A stretch of 64,000 nucleotides of DNA from Microvirga zambiensis WSM3693 (GTDB lineage: Bacteria; Pseudomonadota; Alphaproteobacteria; Rhizobiales; Beijerinckiaceae). Shown piece by piece: positions 44,538 to 53,962 of the stretch. Under the pieces are notes generated by a model. It was given only the letters and a program-made list of their open reading frames with translations. It did no database searches and was not told the origin of the DNA. Both the position numbers and the translations under genes were made by a program. The stretch is taken from the NCBI RefSeq assembly GCF_016735695.1, contig NZ_JAERQD010000022.1, positions 50,631 to 114,630 on the forward strand, given 5' to 3'. Position 1 is the first letter of the stretch. Each line of letters begins with the position of its first letter.

Positions 44538-45743
44538 ATGACGGAATCCCTGTTCGGACAGGTCGAGGCCTTTGCCGGCGACCCGATCCTCTCCCTCAAC
44601 GACAGCTTCAAGGCCGACCCGCGCACGGAGAAGGTCAATCTCAGCATCGGCGTCTACACCGACGAGAACGGCCGGATTCCCGTGCTCGGCGCGGTTAAGG
44701 CCGCCTATGAGCGGACCGGCTTCGCGGAGCGGCCCTATCTGCCCATGGAGGGGCATGCGCTCTACCGCGAGGGCGTGCAGAAGCTCGTCTTCGGCGACAG
44801 GCATCCGGCCCGCACCGAGAAGCGCATCGCGACGATTCAGACGCTCGGCGGCACCGGAGCGGTGGGCATCGCGGCCGACTTCCTCGCCAAGCATTGCCCC
44901 GGGCGAACCGTTCTCGTCAGCGATCCGACCTGGGAGAACCATCACGGCCTGTTCCAGCGCGCGGGCTTCAAGACCGCGACCTATCCCTATTGGGACCGCG
45001 TCAATCGCTCGGTCGATTTCGACGGCATGGTCAAGGCGCTCGAAGCGGCCGAGAACGGCTCCATCGTGGTGCTGCAGCCGGTCTGCCACAACCCGACCGG
45101 CGTCGATCTCGACGAGCGCCAGCAGGCGGCCATCACCGACGTGCTCGTCGCCAAGGGCCACATCGTGGTGTTCGACATGGCCTATCAGGGCTTCGGCACC
45201 GATCTCGATGCCGACGCGGCCTTCGTGCGCCGCTATGCGGAGCGGGCGAGCTGCGTCGTCGCCAATTCCTTCTCGAAAAACTTTTCGCTCTACGGCGAGC
45301 GCTGCGGCGGCTTGAGCATCGTCTGCCGGAATGCGGACGAGGCCGAGCGCGTGCTGGGACAGTTGAAGCTTGCGGTCCGCCGCAGCTATTCGAGCCCGCC
45401 GATGACCGGTGGCCTTCTGGTCGCAACCGTTCTCGGCGACGACAGCCTGCGCGCCGAGTGGGCCCGCGAGGTCGGCATCATGCGCGACCGCATGGACGCG
45501 ATGCGCAAGCGTCTCGCCGACGCGATCCGCGCCCTGTCGAACGAGATCGACGTGGATTTCCTCACGACCCAGCGCGGCATGTTCAGCTACACGGGATTGA
45601 GCGCAGAGCAGGTCGACGCCATGCGCGAGCGCGACGGCGTCTATCTCGTGGGTTCCGGCCGCATGTGCGTCGCGGGTCTCAACGAGGCGAATGTGCCGAA
45701 GGTCGCGAAGAGCTTCGTCGAGGCGATTCAGGCGCAGAAGTAA
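44538..45743 (+). CDS. aspartate/aromatic-amino-acid aminotransferase
   Basis: A 401-residue class I aminotransferase of the AspC/TyrB group. SIGVYTDENGRIPVL is the family N-terminus, QPVCHNPTGVD binds the cofactor, FDMAYQGFG, SFSKNFSLYGERCG (PLP Lys) and RRSYSSPP follow; the C-terminal RMCVAGLNEANV carries the substrate-carboxylate Arg. Transfers amino groups from Asp, Tyr or Phe to 2-oxoglutarate. ATG at 44538 preceded by GGAG. Convergent with the ferredoxin oxidoreductase gene, a functional neighbour for aromatic 2-oxoacids. Confidence 0.92.
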   Translation: MTESLFGQVEAFAGDPILSLNDSFKADPRTEKVNLSIGVYTDENGRIPVLGAVKAAYERTGFAERPYLPMEGHALYREGVQKLVFGDRHPARTEKRIATIQTLGGTGAVGIAADFLAKHCPGRTVLVSDPTWENHHGLFQRAGFKTATYPYWDRVNRSVDFDGMVKALEAAENGSIVVLQPVCHNPTGVDLDERQQAAITDVLVAKGHIVVFDMAYQGFGTDLDADAAFVRRYAERASCVVANSFSKNFSLYGERCGGLSIVCRNADEAERVLGQLKLAVRRSYSSPPMTGGLLVATVLGDDSLRAEWAREVGIMRDRMDAMRKRLADAIRALSNEIDVDFLTTQRGMFSYTGLSAEQVDAMRERDGVYLVGSGRMCVAGLNEANVPKVAKSFVEAIQAQK

Positions 45744-45751
45744 CAGAAGCG

Positions 45752-45978
45752 GTCATCCCGGACGGCGTGAGCCGATCCGGGATCGGCTTCAGGACAGAGC
45801 GCAACAGGCCCTCTCCCCCCTTGTGGGGGAGAGTTGGAGAGGGGGGGTGTGAGCGATAGCCTATGAGGGTTCGGCGCCAGCACCCCCCTCCCTACCCTCC
45901 CCCACAAGGGGGGAGGGAACACCCGCGCTAAACTTTAGTCTTGCGATCCCGGATCTCGCTTCGCTCGTCCGGGATGAC
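45752..45978. repeat. family E palindromic repeat interrupted by family C copy 3
   Basis: Outer arms GTCATCCCGGACGGCGTGAG and CGCTTCGCTCGTCCGGGATGAC, plus GATCCGGGATC/GCGATCCCGGATC. A family C element (about 45809-45919, CCCTCTCCCCCCTTGTGGGGGAGAG to CCCACAAGGGGGGAGGGAA) sits in its centre. Both are between convergent genes. Confidence 0.75.
45809..45919. repeat. family C palindromic repeat, copy 3
   Basis: About 111 bp with the CCCTCTCCCCCC... and ...GGGGGAGGG ends of family C, nested in the family E element. Ends are judged by eye. Confidence 0.65.
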
Positions 45979-45987
45979 GCGTTTCAC

Positions 45988-48900
45988 TTACTCCGCCGCG
46001 ATCGCCATCGGCTGCGGCCCGGCGCGGAACTTGGCGAGGAGATCCGCCTCCTCCGCCTTCGCGCTTTTAAGGTTGCGCTCCTTCACGTGGCCGTAGCCGC
46101 GGATCTTCTGCGGGATGCTGGCAAGACCAACCGCCACAGCGTGATTGCCGGCATCGAGCCTCGTCACGATCTCCTCGATCAGCCCTTCGAAGTCGCGGAC
46201 GAGCTGGCGTTCGGTGCGGCGCTCGTGGCTGTAGCCGAAGACATCGAGCGGCGTGCCGCGAAGCCGCTTGAACCTCGCCAGAGCGCCCATGGCTTTCAGC
46301 ATCCACGGCCCGAAGCTCATCTTCTGCGGCAGGCCGGTAACCGGATCCTTCCTGGCGAGGACCGGCGGCGCCATGTGGAATTCGTAACGCAGGTTCTCGC
46401 CCTCGAAGGCCGAGGCCACCTGTTTCTCGAAATGGCCGTTCGTATAGAGCCGCGCCACCTCGTACTCGTCCTTGTAGGCCATGAGCTTGAACAGCGAGCG
46501 CGCCACCGCGTCGGTAAGCGCGGTCGAGCCTTGCACAGCTTTCTCCTCCGCCGCGCGCACGCGCTCGACGATGCTGCGATAGTGCCGGGCATAGCGCCGG
46601 CTCTGGTACTCCGACAGAAAAGCCGCGCGCCGCTCGACCGCCTCGTCGAGGGTCTCGGAAATCTTGCGCGATTCCGTCGGCGCCTTCAGTTCGCTCATCA
46701 TCGATGCAATCAACTCGGGCTCCGCAGCCGCGCGGCGGCCCCAGGTGAAGGCGGCGAGATTCATCTTCACCGCCTCGCCGTTGAGCGCGATCGCCTTCTC
46801 GATGGCAGCGCCGGAAAGCGGCACGCGGCCGGTCTGGTAGGCATAGCCGAGCATGAACATGTTGGCGGCGATCGCATTGCCGAGAAGCGCGGTGGCAACC
46901 GCCGTCGCGTCGACGAAGGAGACGCCTTCCGCGCCCGCCGCCGATGCGATGGCCCGCTTGAGGCGCTCGGTCGGCAGCGAGAAATCGGCGTTGCGGGTGA
47001 ACTCGCCCGGCATCACCTCCGCTGTGTTCACCACGAGCGCGGTCTGCCCTTCCTTCACGGAGGCGAGCACCTTCTTCGTGCCGGTCACAACGAGATCGCA
47101 ACCGAGCACGAGATGCGCCGATTCCGCGCTCACGCGGATGGCGTGGATGTCGTCCTGGTTGTTGGCGAGCCGCACATGGCTGTAGACCGCCCCACCCTTC
47201 TGGGCGAGGCCGGCCATGTCGATCATGCCCAGCCCCTTGCCTTCGAGATGGGCCGCCATGCCGAGGATCGCGCCGATGGTCACGACGCCCGTGCCGCCGA
47301 CGCCGGTCACGATCACATTGAAGGTACGGTCGATGGCAGGGACGATGGGATCGGGCAGCGGCTTGAACGTCATGCCTTCCGTCGAGGCGGTCTCAGGGAC
47401 AGCTTTCCTGATCTTGGCGCCGTGCACGGTGACAAAGGACGGGCAGAAGCCGCTGACGCAGGAAAAATCCTTGTTGCAGTTCGACTGGTCGATCTGGCGC
47501 TTGCGGCCGAACTCGGTCTCCACCGGCTGCACGGCGACGCAGTTCGATTGCACCGAGCAATCGCCGCAGGCCTCGCAGACGAGGTCGTTGATGATGACGC
47601 GCTTGTCCGGATCCGGGAACTCGCCGCGCTTGCGGCGGCGACGCTTTTCCGAGGCGCAGGTCTGGTCGTAGATCATCACCGTGACGCCGGGGATCTCGGC
47701 GAGAAGGCGCTGCACGGAATCGAGCTCCGAGCGATGATGGATCGTCATGCCCGACGGCCAGCGCATCTCCTTGGGATATTTGTGCGGCTCGTCGGTGACC
47801 AGCGCGATGCGCTCGACGCCCTCCTCGCGCACCTGGCGCGCGATCATGTCGACGGTGAGCTTGCCCTCATGCGGCTGCCCGCCGGTCATGGCGACCGCGT
47901 CGTTGAACAGGATCTTATACGTGACGTTGGTCTTGGTGTGGATCGACCAGCGCAGGGCCAACACGCCGGAATGGTTGTAGGTGCCGTCGCCGAGATTCTG
48001 GAACACGTGGCCGCGCTTCGAGAACGGCGCCTCGCCGATCCAGTTCGCGCCCTCGCCGCCCATCTGCGTGAAGCCCTCGGTCGAGCGGTCCATCCACTGC
48101 ACCATGTAATGGCAGCCGATGCCCGCATAGGCACGCATGCCCTCCGGCACCTTGGTCGAGGAATTGTGCGGGCAGCCGGAGCAGAAATGCGGCGTGCGGG
48201 TGGCCACGTCGCGGGTGGTGACAAGCACGTCCTGCGCATGGCGCAGCCGCGCCACGCGGCCGCGCAGATCGTCGTTGTTGTGATAAGCGAGCAGCCGCTC
48301 GCCGATGACGATGGCGATGTCGTTGGGGTCGAGCGCACCCTTCACCGGGAAGAGCCAGCGGCCCTCCTCGTCCTTCTTGCCGATGCAGAGCGGCTGATTG
48401 GCGGTGCCGTAGAGTTCCTCGCGCAGCTGCACTTCGATGAGGGAGCGCTTCTCCTCGACGACGATGACCTTGTCGAGGCCGCGCGCGAAATCGACGAGCT
48501 CGCGTTGCGAGAGCGGCCAGGGGCAGGCGACCTTGTAGAGGCGAAGCCCCATGTCGTTCGCCTTGACCTCATCGAGGCCGAGCTCGTCGAGGGCCTGGCG
48601 AACGTCGAGATAGGATTTGCCGACGGTGATGATGCCGATCTTCGGATTGCGCCCGCCGGAGAGGACGATGCGGTTGAGGTTGTTGGCGCGAACGAAGGAC
48701 AGCATCGCGTCGCGCTTGAAGTCCTGCAGCCGCGCCTCCTGGTCGAGCACGCCATCGCGGTTGCGGATGTTGAGCCCGCCCGGCGGCATGGTGAAATCGT
48801 CGGGGATGACGATCTTCACCCGGTCGAGCGAAGCATCGACGGAGGCGGTCGATTCGATGTTGTCCTTCACGCATTTGAAGGCGACCCAGGTGCCGCAGAA

Positions 48901-49488
48901 GCGGCTCATGGCATAGCCGTAGAGGCCGTAATCGAGAATCTCCTGCACGCCCGCCGGATTCAGGATCGGGATCATCACGTCGACGAAGTGGAACTCGGAC
49001 TGGTGCGCAACGGTGGAGGATTCCGCCGTATGGTCGTCGCCCATCAGCGCCAGCACGCCGCCATGCGTCGAGGAGCCGGCCATGTTGGCGTGTCGAAACA
49101 CGTCGCCGGAGCGGTCGACGCCGGGACCCTTGCCGTACCAGAGGCCGAAAACGCCGTCATACTTGCCGTCGCCGCGCACTTCCGCCTGCTGCGAGCCCCA
49201 GATGGCGGTGGCGGCGAGCTCCTCGTTGAGACCGGGCTGGAAGACGATGTTGGAGGATTCCAGCCATTTCCGCGCGCGCCAGAGATTCTGGTCGAGGCCG
49301 CCGATGGGGGATCCGCGATAGCCGGAGACGAAGCCAGCCGTGCTGAGGCCCGCCAGCCGGTCCCGCTCGCGCTGCATCAGCAGCATGCGGATGACCGCCT
49401 GGGTGCCGGTGATGAAAACGTGATCCTTGGAGATATCGTATTTGTCGTCGAGCGTAACGTTACGGAGTGCCACCTGACCGTCGGCCAT
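45988..49488 (-). CDS. fused indolepyruvate (2-oxoacid) ferredoxin oxidoreductase
   Basis: A 1166-residue fusion of IorA- and IorB-like parts that decarboxylates aryl-pyruvates to acyl-CoA with reduction of ferredoxin. N-terminal TPP-binding pyrimidine and pyrophosphate domains (about 20-600: GYRGSPIGGLDQNLW, SGCPHNSSTKVPEG, GGQPHEGKLTVD); ferredoxin Cys cluster CEACGDCSVQSNC with CNKDFSCVSGFCPSF; gamma-type domain from about 720 (GVGGTGVVTIGAILGMAAH). Fully fused single-chain forms are typical of proteobacteria. The start has AGGAGGATAAC upstream. A perfect palindrome lies 61-83 bp before the start, probably its regulatory site. Confidence 0.94.
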   Translation of the reverse strand: MADGQVALRNVTLDDKYDISKDHVFITGTQAVIRMLLMQRERDRLAGLSTAGFVSGYRGSPIGGLDQNLWRARKWLESSNIVFQPGLNEELAATAIWGSQQAEVRGDGKYDGVFGLWYGKGPGVDRSGDVFRHANMAGSSTHGGVLALMGDDHTAESSTVAHQSEFHFVDVMIPILNPAGVQEILDYGLYGYAMSRFCGTWVAFKCVKDNIESTASVDASLDRVKIVIPDDFTMPPGGLNIRNRDGVLDQEARLQDFKRDAMLSFVRANNLNRIVLSGGRNPKIGIITVGKSYLDVRQALDELGLDEVKANDMGLRLYKVACPWPLSQRELVDFARGLDKVIVVEEKRSLIEVQLREELYGTANQPLCIGKKDEEGRWLFPVKGALDPNDIAIVIGERLLAYHNNDDLRGRVARLRHAQDVLVTTRDVATRTPHFCSGCPHNSSTKVPEGMRAYAGIGCHYMVQWMDRSTEGFTQMGGEGANWIGEAPFSKRGHVFQNLGDGTYNHSGVLALRWSIHTKTNVTYKILFNDAVAMTGGQPHEGKLTVDMIARQVREEGVERIALVTDEPHKYPKEMRWPSGMTIHHRSELDSVQRLLAEIPGVTVMIYDQTCASEKRRRRKRGEFPDPDKRVIINDLVCEACGDCSVQSNCVAVQPVETEFGRKRQIDQSNCNKDFSCVSGFCPSFVTVHGAKIRKAVPETASTEGMTFKPLPDPIVPAIDRTFNVIVTGVGGTGVVTIGAILGMAAHLEGKGLGMIDMAGLAQKGGAVYSHVRLANNQDDIHAIRVSAESAHLVLGCDLVVTGTKKVLASVKEGQTALVVNTAEVMPGEFTRNADFSLPTERLKRAIASAAGAEGVSFVDATAVATALLGNAIAANMFMLGYAYQTGRVPLSGAAIEKAIALNGEAVKMNLAAFTWGRRAAAEPELIASMMSELKAPTESRKISETLDEAVERRAAFLSEYQSRRYARHYRSIVERVRAAEEKAVQGSTALTDAVARSLFKLMAYKDEYEVARLYTNGHFEKQVASAFEGENLRYEFHMAPPVLARKDPVTGLPQKMSFGPWMLKAMGALARFKRLRGTPLDVFGYSHERRTERQLVRDFEGLIEEIVTRLDAGNHAVAVGLASIPQKIRGYGHVKERNLKSAKAEEADLLAKFRAGPQPMAIAAE

Positions 49489-49548
49489 GACCCGTTATCC
49501 TCCTGGAGCTTTTGTCCATCGCCGGTGATCCGGTCTTCTTGTCGCGAA

Positions 49549-49571
49549 ATATGTCAGTATTGCTGACATAT
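49549..49571. promoter_or_regulatory. perfect palindromic operator candidate
   Basis: ATATGTCAG, TATTG, CTGACATAT: 9-bp arms with no mismatch. It lies between the divergent oxidoreductase and DUF1007-nickel transporter genes, 61 bp from the first and 124 bp from the second start, so it more likely controls the oxidoreductase. The shape suits a MarR- or TetR-type dimer. Regulator not encoded nearby. Confidence 0.65.
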
Positions 49572-49694
49572 CTTCCGGCGCCCGTCAATCGAGCAGCCCT
49601 TCACGCCTTCGTTTCGCCTCTGTTAACCATGAAACCCCCATATCGCTCCATGGCCCGGCCTCCGCCGGAAGCATCGCTTTTCCAGGGTCAACGC

Positions 49695-50336
49695 ATGATA
49701 CGCCATCTCGGTCTGAAATCTGTCCTGGCGGCCCTGTGTCTGGCCTTGGCCTCGCCAGCTTTGGCCCATCCCCATGTCTGGGTGACAGCCAGGGCGGAAA
49801 TCGTCTTCGCGCCCGACGGGAAAGTGACGGGCGTTCGCCACCACTGGACCTTCGACGAGGCCTATACGGCCTATGTGACGCAAGGCCTCGACACCAACAA
49901 CGACGGCAAGCTCTCCCCGGAAGAGCTCCAGGATCTCGCCACCGAGAATGCCGCTTCCTTAAACGAGTTCGACTATTTCACGGTGCTCAAAGCCCGCGGC
50001 AAGCCGCAAGCGTTCGATTCGCCGCGCGAGGCCCGGATGAGCATGGAGAAGACTCAAGTTTCCATGTCGTTCTTCCTGCCGCTGAAAGTACCGGCCTCCT
50101 CCTCGGGTGCCGTCTCCATCGAGATCGAGGATCCGACCTTCTTCGTCTATTTCAGCCTCTCGGAGGGCCAGGCGGCCGTTTCGCTCGCCGGTGCTCCTCA
50201 GGGCTGCGTCACCAGCATCGCCAAGGCCAAGCCGCTCGATGCCTCCATGCAGCAGATCCTGCAGAACGAGGGCGCCATCCAGACCCAGGACATCGGCATC
50301 GAATATTCGAACAGGGCCATCATCGCATGTCCCTGA
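49695..50336 (+). CDS. DUF1007 periplasmic protein, metal-transport partner
   Basis: A 213-residue protein with a signal peptide (VLAALCLALASPALA) beginning its mature form with HPHVWVTA, the hallmark of DUF1007. An EF-hand-like DTNNDGKLSPEEL loop occurs near residue 63. DUF1007 proteins are encoded with NicO/RcnA transporters and are thought to bind Ni/Co or zinc outside the membrane. The ATG at 49695 directly precedes the signal peptide. It overlaps the NicO gene by 10 bp. Confidence 0.88.
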   Translation: MIRHLGLKSVLAALCLALASPALAHPHVWVTARAEIVFAPDGKVTGVRHHWTFDEAYTAYVTQGLDTNNDGKLSPEELQDLATENAASLNEFDYFTVLKARGKPQAFDSPREARMSMEKTQVSMSFFLPLKVPASSSGAVSIEIEDPTFFVYFSLSEGQAAVSLAGAPQGCVTSIAKAKPLDASMQQILQNEGAIQTQDIGIEYSNRAIIACP

Positions 50337-51343
50337 TATCCGATACCGCTGCACTTCCAGGTGCCGGACAGGCCTCGCTGTGGCGACGGCTCGCCGTCAT
50401 GCTGGCGGCCATCGCCGTGATTGCGCTTGCGACGGGGCTGATCGGCCTGTGGCTCGGACCGCTGAGCAAGCCGCCGCCGCGCAGCCCCTTCGGCATGGGC
50501 CTGCGCGAGGCGTCGCCTTCGGGCAGCCTCGGTGTCTGGATCCTGTCGGTGCAGTCCGGCTTCTACGGCAGCCTGCAGGCGGGCGTGCGCGCGATGAAGG
50601 AGAACGGCTCGGCTCTCTGGTCGCTGCTCCTCGTCGGCTTCGCCTACGGAATCTTCCATGCCGCGGGCCCCGGACACGGCAAGGGCGTGATCTCGGCCTA
50701 TCTCGTGGCAGACGAAAGGGCCCTGCGCAAAGGTTTCGCCTTGAGCCTCGCGGCTGCCCTGGTGCAGGCTCTCGTCGCCATCGCCCTCGTCTCCCTCGTC
50801 AACATCGCGCTGCGGTCTACCGCCTCCACCATGAACAAGCTCGCCATGAATGTGGAACTGGCGAGCTTCGTCGCCGTAGCGCTGCTCGGCGCCGTCATCA
50901 CCTGGCGCAAGGCGGGCAAGCTTTTGGGCGTCATGGCGCTCGCGCGAAATCCCCATGCGGCGGTCCAGGAGGATTGCGATCATGTCCACATGCCGCCGCC
51001 GGAAGAGCTCAGCCGCATGACGCGCCTGCGCGACATGGCGGGCGTCGCGATCGCCGCCGGCATCCGGCCCTGCGCGGGCGCCCTCATCGTCCTGGTCTTC
51101 GCCCTGTCGCAGGGCGTCTTTGCGGCCGGCATTGCCGCGACCTTCGCCATGGCGCTCGGCACGGCACTGACCACCAGCGCGATTGCGGCGCTCGCGGTGT
51201 TCTTCAAGGCCATGGCTTTGAGGGTGGCGGGCGGACGCGGCGCCTCGGGCGCCATTGCCATCGCAGGGATCGAGCTTCTGGCAGCCGCCTTCGTTCTGAT
51301 GCTCGGAGCAAGCCTTCTCTACGGCCTCTGGATGGCCGGATAG
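50327..51343 (+). CDS. NicO-type nickel/cobalt membrane transporter
   Basis: A 338-residue inner-membrane protein with six or seven helices. FHAAGPGHGKGVISAYLV is the NicO/RcnA first motif and GIRPCAGALIVLVFAL the second. A short His-containing loop (DCDHVHMPPPEE) lies between. NicO proteins take up or export Ni2+/Co2+; with a DUF1007 partner and no His-rich RcnA loop, direction is open. Ten-bp overlap with the upstream gene suggests coupled translation. Confidence 0.87.
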   Translation: MSLISDTAALPGAGQASLWRRLAVMLAAIAVIALATGLIGLWLGPLSKPPPRSPFGMGLREASPSGSLGVWILSVQSGFYGSLQAGVRAMKENGSALWSLLLVGFAYGIFHAAGPGHGKGVISAYLVADERALRKGFALSLAAALVQALVAIALVSLVNIALRSTASTMNKLAMNVELASFVAVALLGAVITWRKAGKLLGVMALARNPHAAVQEDCDHVHMPPPEELSRMTRLRDMAGVAIAAGIRPCAGALIVLVFALSQGVFAAGIAATFAMALGTALTTSAIAALAVFFKAMALRVAGGRGASGAIAIAGIELLAAAFVLMLGASLLYGLWMAG

Positions 51344-51349
51344 AACCCG

Positions 51350-51982
51350 CTATCGCCGCGATTCGAACGCCATCCGCACGGCAAGGCCGCCCAGCACGGT
51401 GCCCATGAGCCAGCGCTGCATCACCATCCAGCGGGGGCGGGTCATCAGGAAGACCGCGATCGACCCCGCCATGACGGCGATGACGGAATTCACGCTGACG
51501 CTGATGACGATCTGGGTGAAGCCGAGAACGACGGACTGCATCAGCACGCTGCCCTGCTCAGGATCGATGAACTGAGGCAGGAGCGACAGATACATCACGG
51601 CGATCTTCGGGTTCAGCAGGTTCGTAAGAAGCCCCATCATGAACAGCTTGCGCGGGCTGTCCTTGGGAAGGCCCTTGACCTGAAAGGGCGAGCGTCCGCC
51701 CGGCCTCACCGCCTGCCAGGCGAGATAGAGCAGATAGGCAGCCCCGCCGAAGCGCAACGCATCATAGGCATAGGGCACGGCGAGCACGAGCGCCGTGATG
51801 CCGAAGGCCGCGCAGAGCATGTAGACGACGAAGCCGAGAGCCACGCCCGCGAGCGAGATCAGGCCGGCGACGCGCCCCTGCGAGATCGAGCGCGATACGA
51901 GGTAGATCATGTTCGGTCCGGGCGTCAGCACCATTCCGAGAGCGATCAGGGCGAAGGCGACGAGACTTGCGGTTTCGGGCAT
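51350..51982 (-). CDS. LysE/RhtB-family amino acid exporter
   Basis: A 210-residue membrane protein with about six helices. ALGMVLTPGPNMIYLVSRS is the LysE signature, then GVALGFVVYMLCAAFGI and GLLTNLLNPKIAVMYLSLLPQF. Such carriers export amino acids such as threonine, homoserine or lysine. Convergent with the nickel transporter by 6 bp. Substrate not predictable. Confidence 0.9.
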   Translation of the reverse strand: MPETASLVAFALIALGMVLTPGPNMIYLVSRSISQGRVAGLISLAGVALGFVVYMLCAAFGITALVLAVPYAYDALRFGGAAYLLYLAWQAVRPGGRSPFQVKGLPKDSPRKLFMMGLLTNLLNPKIAVMYLSLLPQFIDPEQGSVLMQSVVLGFTQIVISVSVNSVIAVMAGSIAVFLMTRPRWMVMQRWLMGTVLGGLAVRMAFESRR

Positions 51983-52021
51983 GCAAAAACTCCCTGCGCC
52001 ACCCTGTATCGAACTTCGCTC

Positions 52022-53617
52022 CTAAAGTCCCAGCGATCCGCCATCCGAGCGCGGATCGTGCACAGCCTCGACGCGTCCGTTGCGCGGATGCTTCACGAGC
52101 ATGCCCGCATGGCCCATGGCATCGGCATAGGGCTTGCCCAGCTCCTGCACCGGGTGACCCAGGCTCGAAAGCGCTCGCAGCAGGCTCGGATCGAAGCGAT
52201 CCTCCACCTTCAAGGTCGCAGAGGACGCGCCCCAGGATTTGTCGAAGCGCCAGCGCGGCGCATCGACCGCGTCGGCGAGGCTCATGCCGAAATCGGCATA
52301 GCGGGTGAAGATCTGACCCAGGGTCTGCGGCTGCCCGTCGCCCCCCATGGTGCCGTAGGACAGCACGCGCCCGTCATTGAAGACGGCAAGGCCCGGATTG
52401 AGCAGATGAAACGGCTTCCGTCCCGGCTCCAGGGCTCTGAAGCTTTTGGGATCGAGCGAGAAGCCCAAGCCCCGGTTGTGCCAATGGATGCCGGTCGCCG
52501 GCAGCACGCAACCGGAGCCGAAGGCCCAGAAGACGGACTGGATGTAGGATACCGCGAGCCCGTCCTTGTCGATGCAGCCCAGCCAGACCGTATCGCCCTC
52601 CGCGGATCGTGGCGGATAGGGCGCGGCGCGGCGGCTCTCGATCATGGACGCCTCCCGCTCCAGCGCGGCGGGAGTGAGGAAGTCGGCCGGATTGAGGGTG
52701 AGTTCTCGGGGATCGGTCACCACCCGGTCGCGGATGGCGAAGGCGCGCTTTACCGCCTCGATCAGGCCATGGTGATGCTCCGGGGTCTCGCCGCGCGTCA
52801 CGTTCAAACGCTCGAACATCCCAAGGATCAGGAGCGAGGCGAGCCCCTGGCTCGGCGGCGGCAGGTTGTAGACCGTCGAATGTCTCAGCCTGACCGAGAG
52901 AGGCTGCACAACACGGGCACGATAGGTTTCCAGGTCCTTGCGGGTGATCGGAGCGCCGATGCGCTCCAGATCGGCGGCGATCTCGCGGCCCACATCGCCA
53001 CGGTAGAAATCCGCCAGACCCGCATGGGCGAGCTGGGCCAGGGCATCGGCGAGCTTGGGGTTCTTTCGCTGCGTGCCGGCCTCCGGGAGCTTGTCCTCGA
53101 CGAGGAAGGCCTCGGCAAAGCCGGGGGCGGAAAACAGGGCTTCCTGCTCCAACGGCGCATTGCGCCCCTCCGCCGCACCGATCGCATAGCCCTCGCGGGC
53201 GAAGCGGACGGCATCACCGAGCAGGAGGTCGAGGGGCATCTGTCCGCCGAGCGCCCGGGCGAGCTCCAGCGCCAGCCCCCAGCCGCTCACCGCCCCGGCG
53301 ACGGTCAGCGCAGCATCCGGCCCGCGCGGCGGAATGGAGTCGTAATCCTTGTCGCGATAGCGGCGGATGGTGGCGAGAGAGCCCGCGGGCCCCGAGGCAT
53401 CGAGGGCGTGGATGCGGCCTCGGGGCTCCCGGACGAGCCAGAACCCGTCCCCGCCGATGCCGTTCATGTGCGGGTAGACCACCGCAATGGTTGCCGCCAT
53501 CGCCACCATGGCCTCGACCGCATTGCCGCCGGCGGCCAGGATCATCTGCCCGGTCTCGGCTGCCAGGATGTGAGGGGCCGCAACGGCGGCGGTCGAGAAG
53601 ACGGGGGTCTCGGGCAT
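52022..53617 (-). CDS. ggt: gamma-glutamyltransferase
   Basis: A 531-residue Ntn-hydrolase acting on glutathione and other gamma-glutamyl compounds. The precursor is cut before the Thr of EGDTVWLGCIDKDG (around residue 350), which becomes the nucleophile; GIGGDGFWLVRE, the NLPPPSQGLASL block and GTMGGDGQPQTL complete the fold. There is no obvious signal peptide, so it may be cytosolic, as for several alphaproteobacterial homologues. The ATG at 53617 fits the family (MPETPVFSTAAVAAPH); the longer in-frame reading is antisense to a small membrane gene. Confidence 0.93.
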   Translation of the reverse strand: MPETPVFSTAAVAAPHILAAETGQMILAAGGNAVEAMVAMAATIAVVYPHMNGIGGDGFWLVREPRGRIHALDASGPAGSLATIRRYRDKDYDSIPPRGPDAALTVAGAVSGWGLALELARALGGQMPLDLLLGDAVRFAREGYAIGAAEGRNAPLEQEALFSAPGFAEAFLVEDKLPEAGTQRKNPKLADALAQLAHAGLADFYRGDVGREIAADLERIGAPITRKDLETYRARVVQPLSVRLRHSTVYNLPPPSQGLASLLILGMFERLNVTRGETPEHHHGLIEAVKRAFAIRDRVVTDPRELTLNPADFLTPAALEREASMIESRRAAPYPPRSAEGDTVWLGCIDKDGLAVSYIQSVFWAFGSGCVLPATGIHWHNRGLGFSLDPKSFRALEPGRKPFHLLNPGLAVFNDGRVLSYGTMGGDGQPQTLGQIFTRYADFGMSLADAVDAPRWRFDKSWGASSATLKVEDRFDPSLLRALSSLGHPVQELGKPYADAMGHAGMLVKHPRNGRVEAVHDPRSDGGSLGL

Positions 53618-53719
53618 GGGCCTTGAATGTGGGGCGCGACAGAATGAGATTCGGGGAGACCTTGCACCGAGGGGGGCGTTTAGGGTAGTCCCATCTCCAC
53701 GGAAAGAAGTGAGGCAACC

Positions 53720-53962
53720 TTGGCTCAGGCGAAAAGCACCAACTGGCGCAACGTGATCACCATCATGAGCATCATGATCCTGGTGGGCGCGGAAGTCTTC
53801 GGCGTGGCCATCGCCGCCGGCTGGGCCATCGCGGGCCTGTTCGAGCTCGGGGATTACGTCGGCTACGCGCTGATGGTCCTGTTCAGCCTCTTCGCCATCT
53901 ATATCCTGGTCCATCTCTGGCGCCGCTGCATCGCCGTCGAGCCGCTGACCGGACGGGCTTAA
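53720..53962 (+). CDS. small membrane protein of unknown function
   Basis: 80 residues starting at a TTG with GAGG 6 bp upstream. Two membrane helices are clear (IMILVGAEVFGVAIAAGWAIAGLF and VGYALMVLFSLFAIYILVHLW), joined by a GDY loop, with a short basic C-terminus. No family is recognised. It is convergent with DUF1850 by 4-bp overlap at the 3' ends and divergent from ggt. Confidence 0.75.
   Translation: MAQAKSTNWRNVITIMSIMILVGAEVFGVAIAAGWAIAGLFELGDYVGYALMVLFSLFAIYILVHLWRRCIAVEPLTGRA

Noticed and set aside
46087..49566. Very long open frame (about 1159 codons) on the plus strand opposite the ferredoxin oxidoreductase gene
   Set aside because: It mirrors the codon structure of the real gene in high-GC DNA; its translation is His/Arg/Glu-rich without any domain, while the minus-strand product is a clear full-length enzyme.
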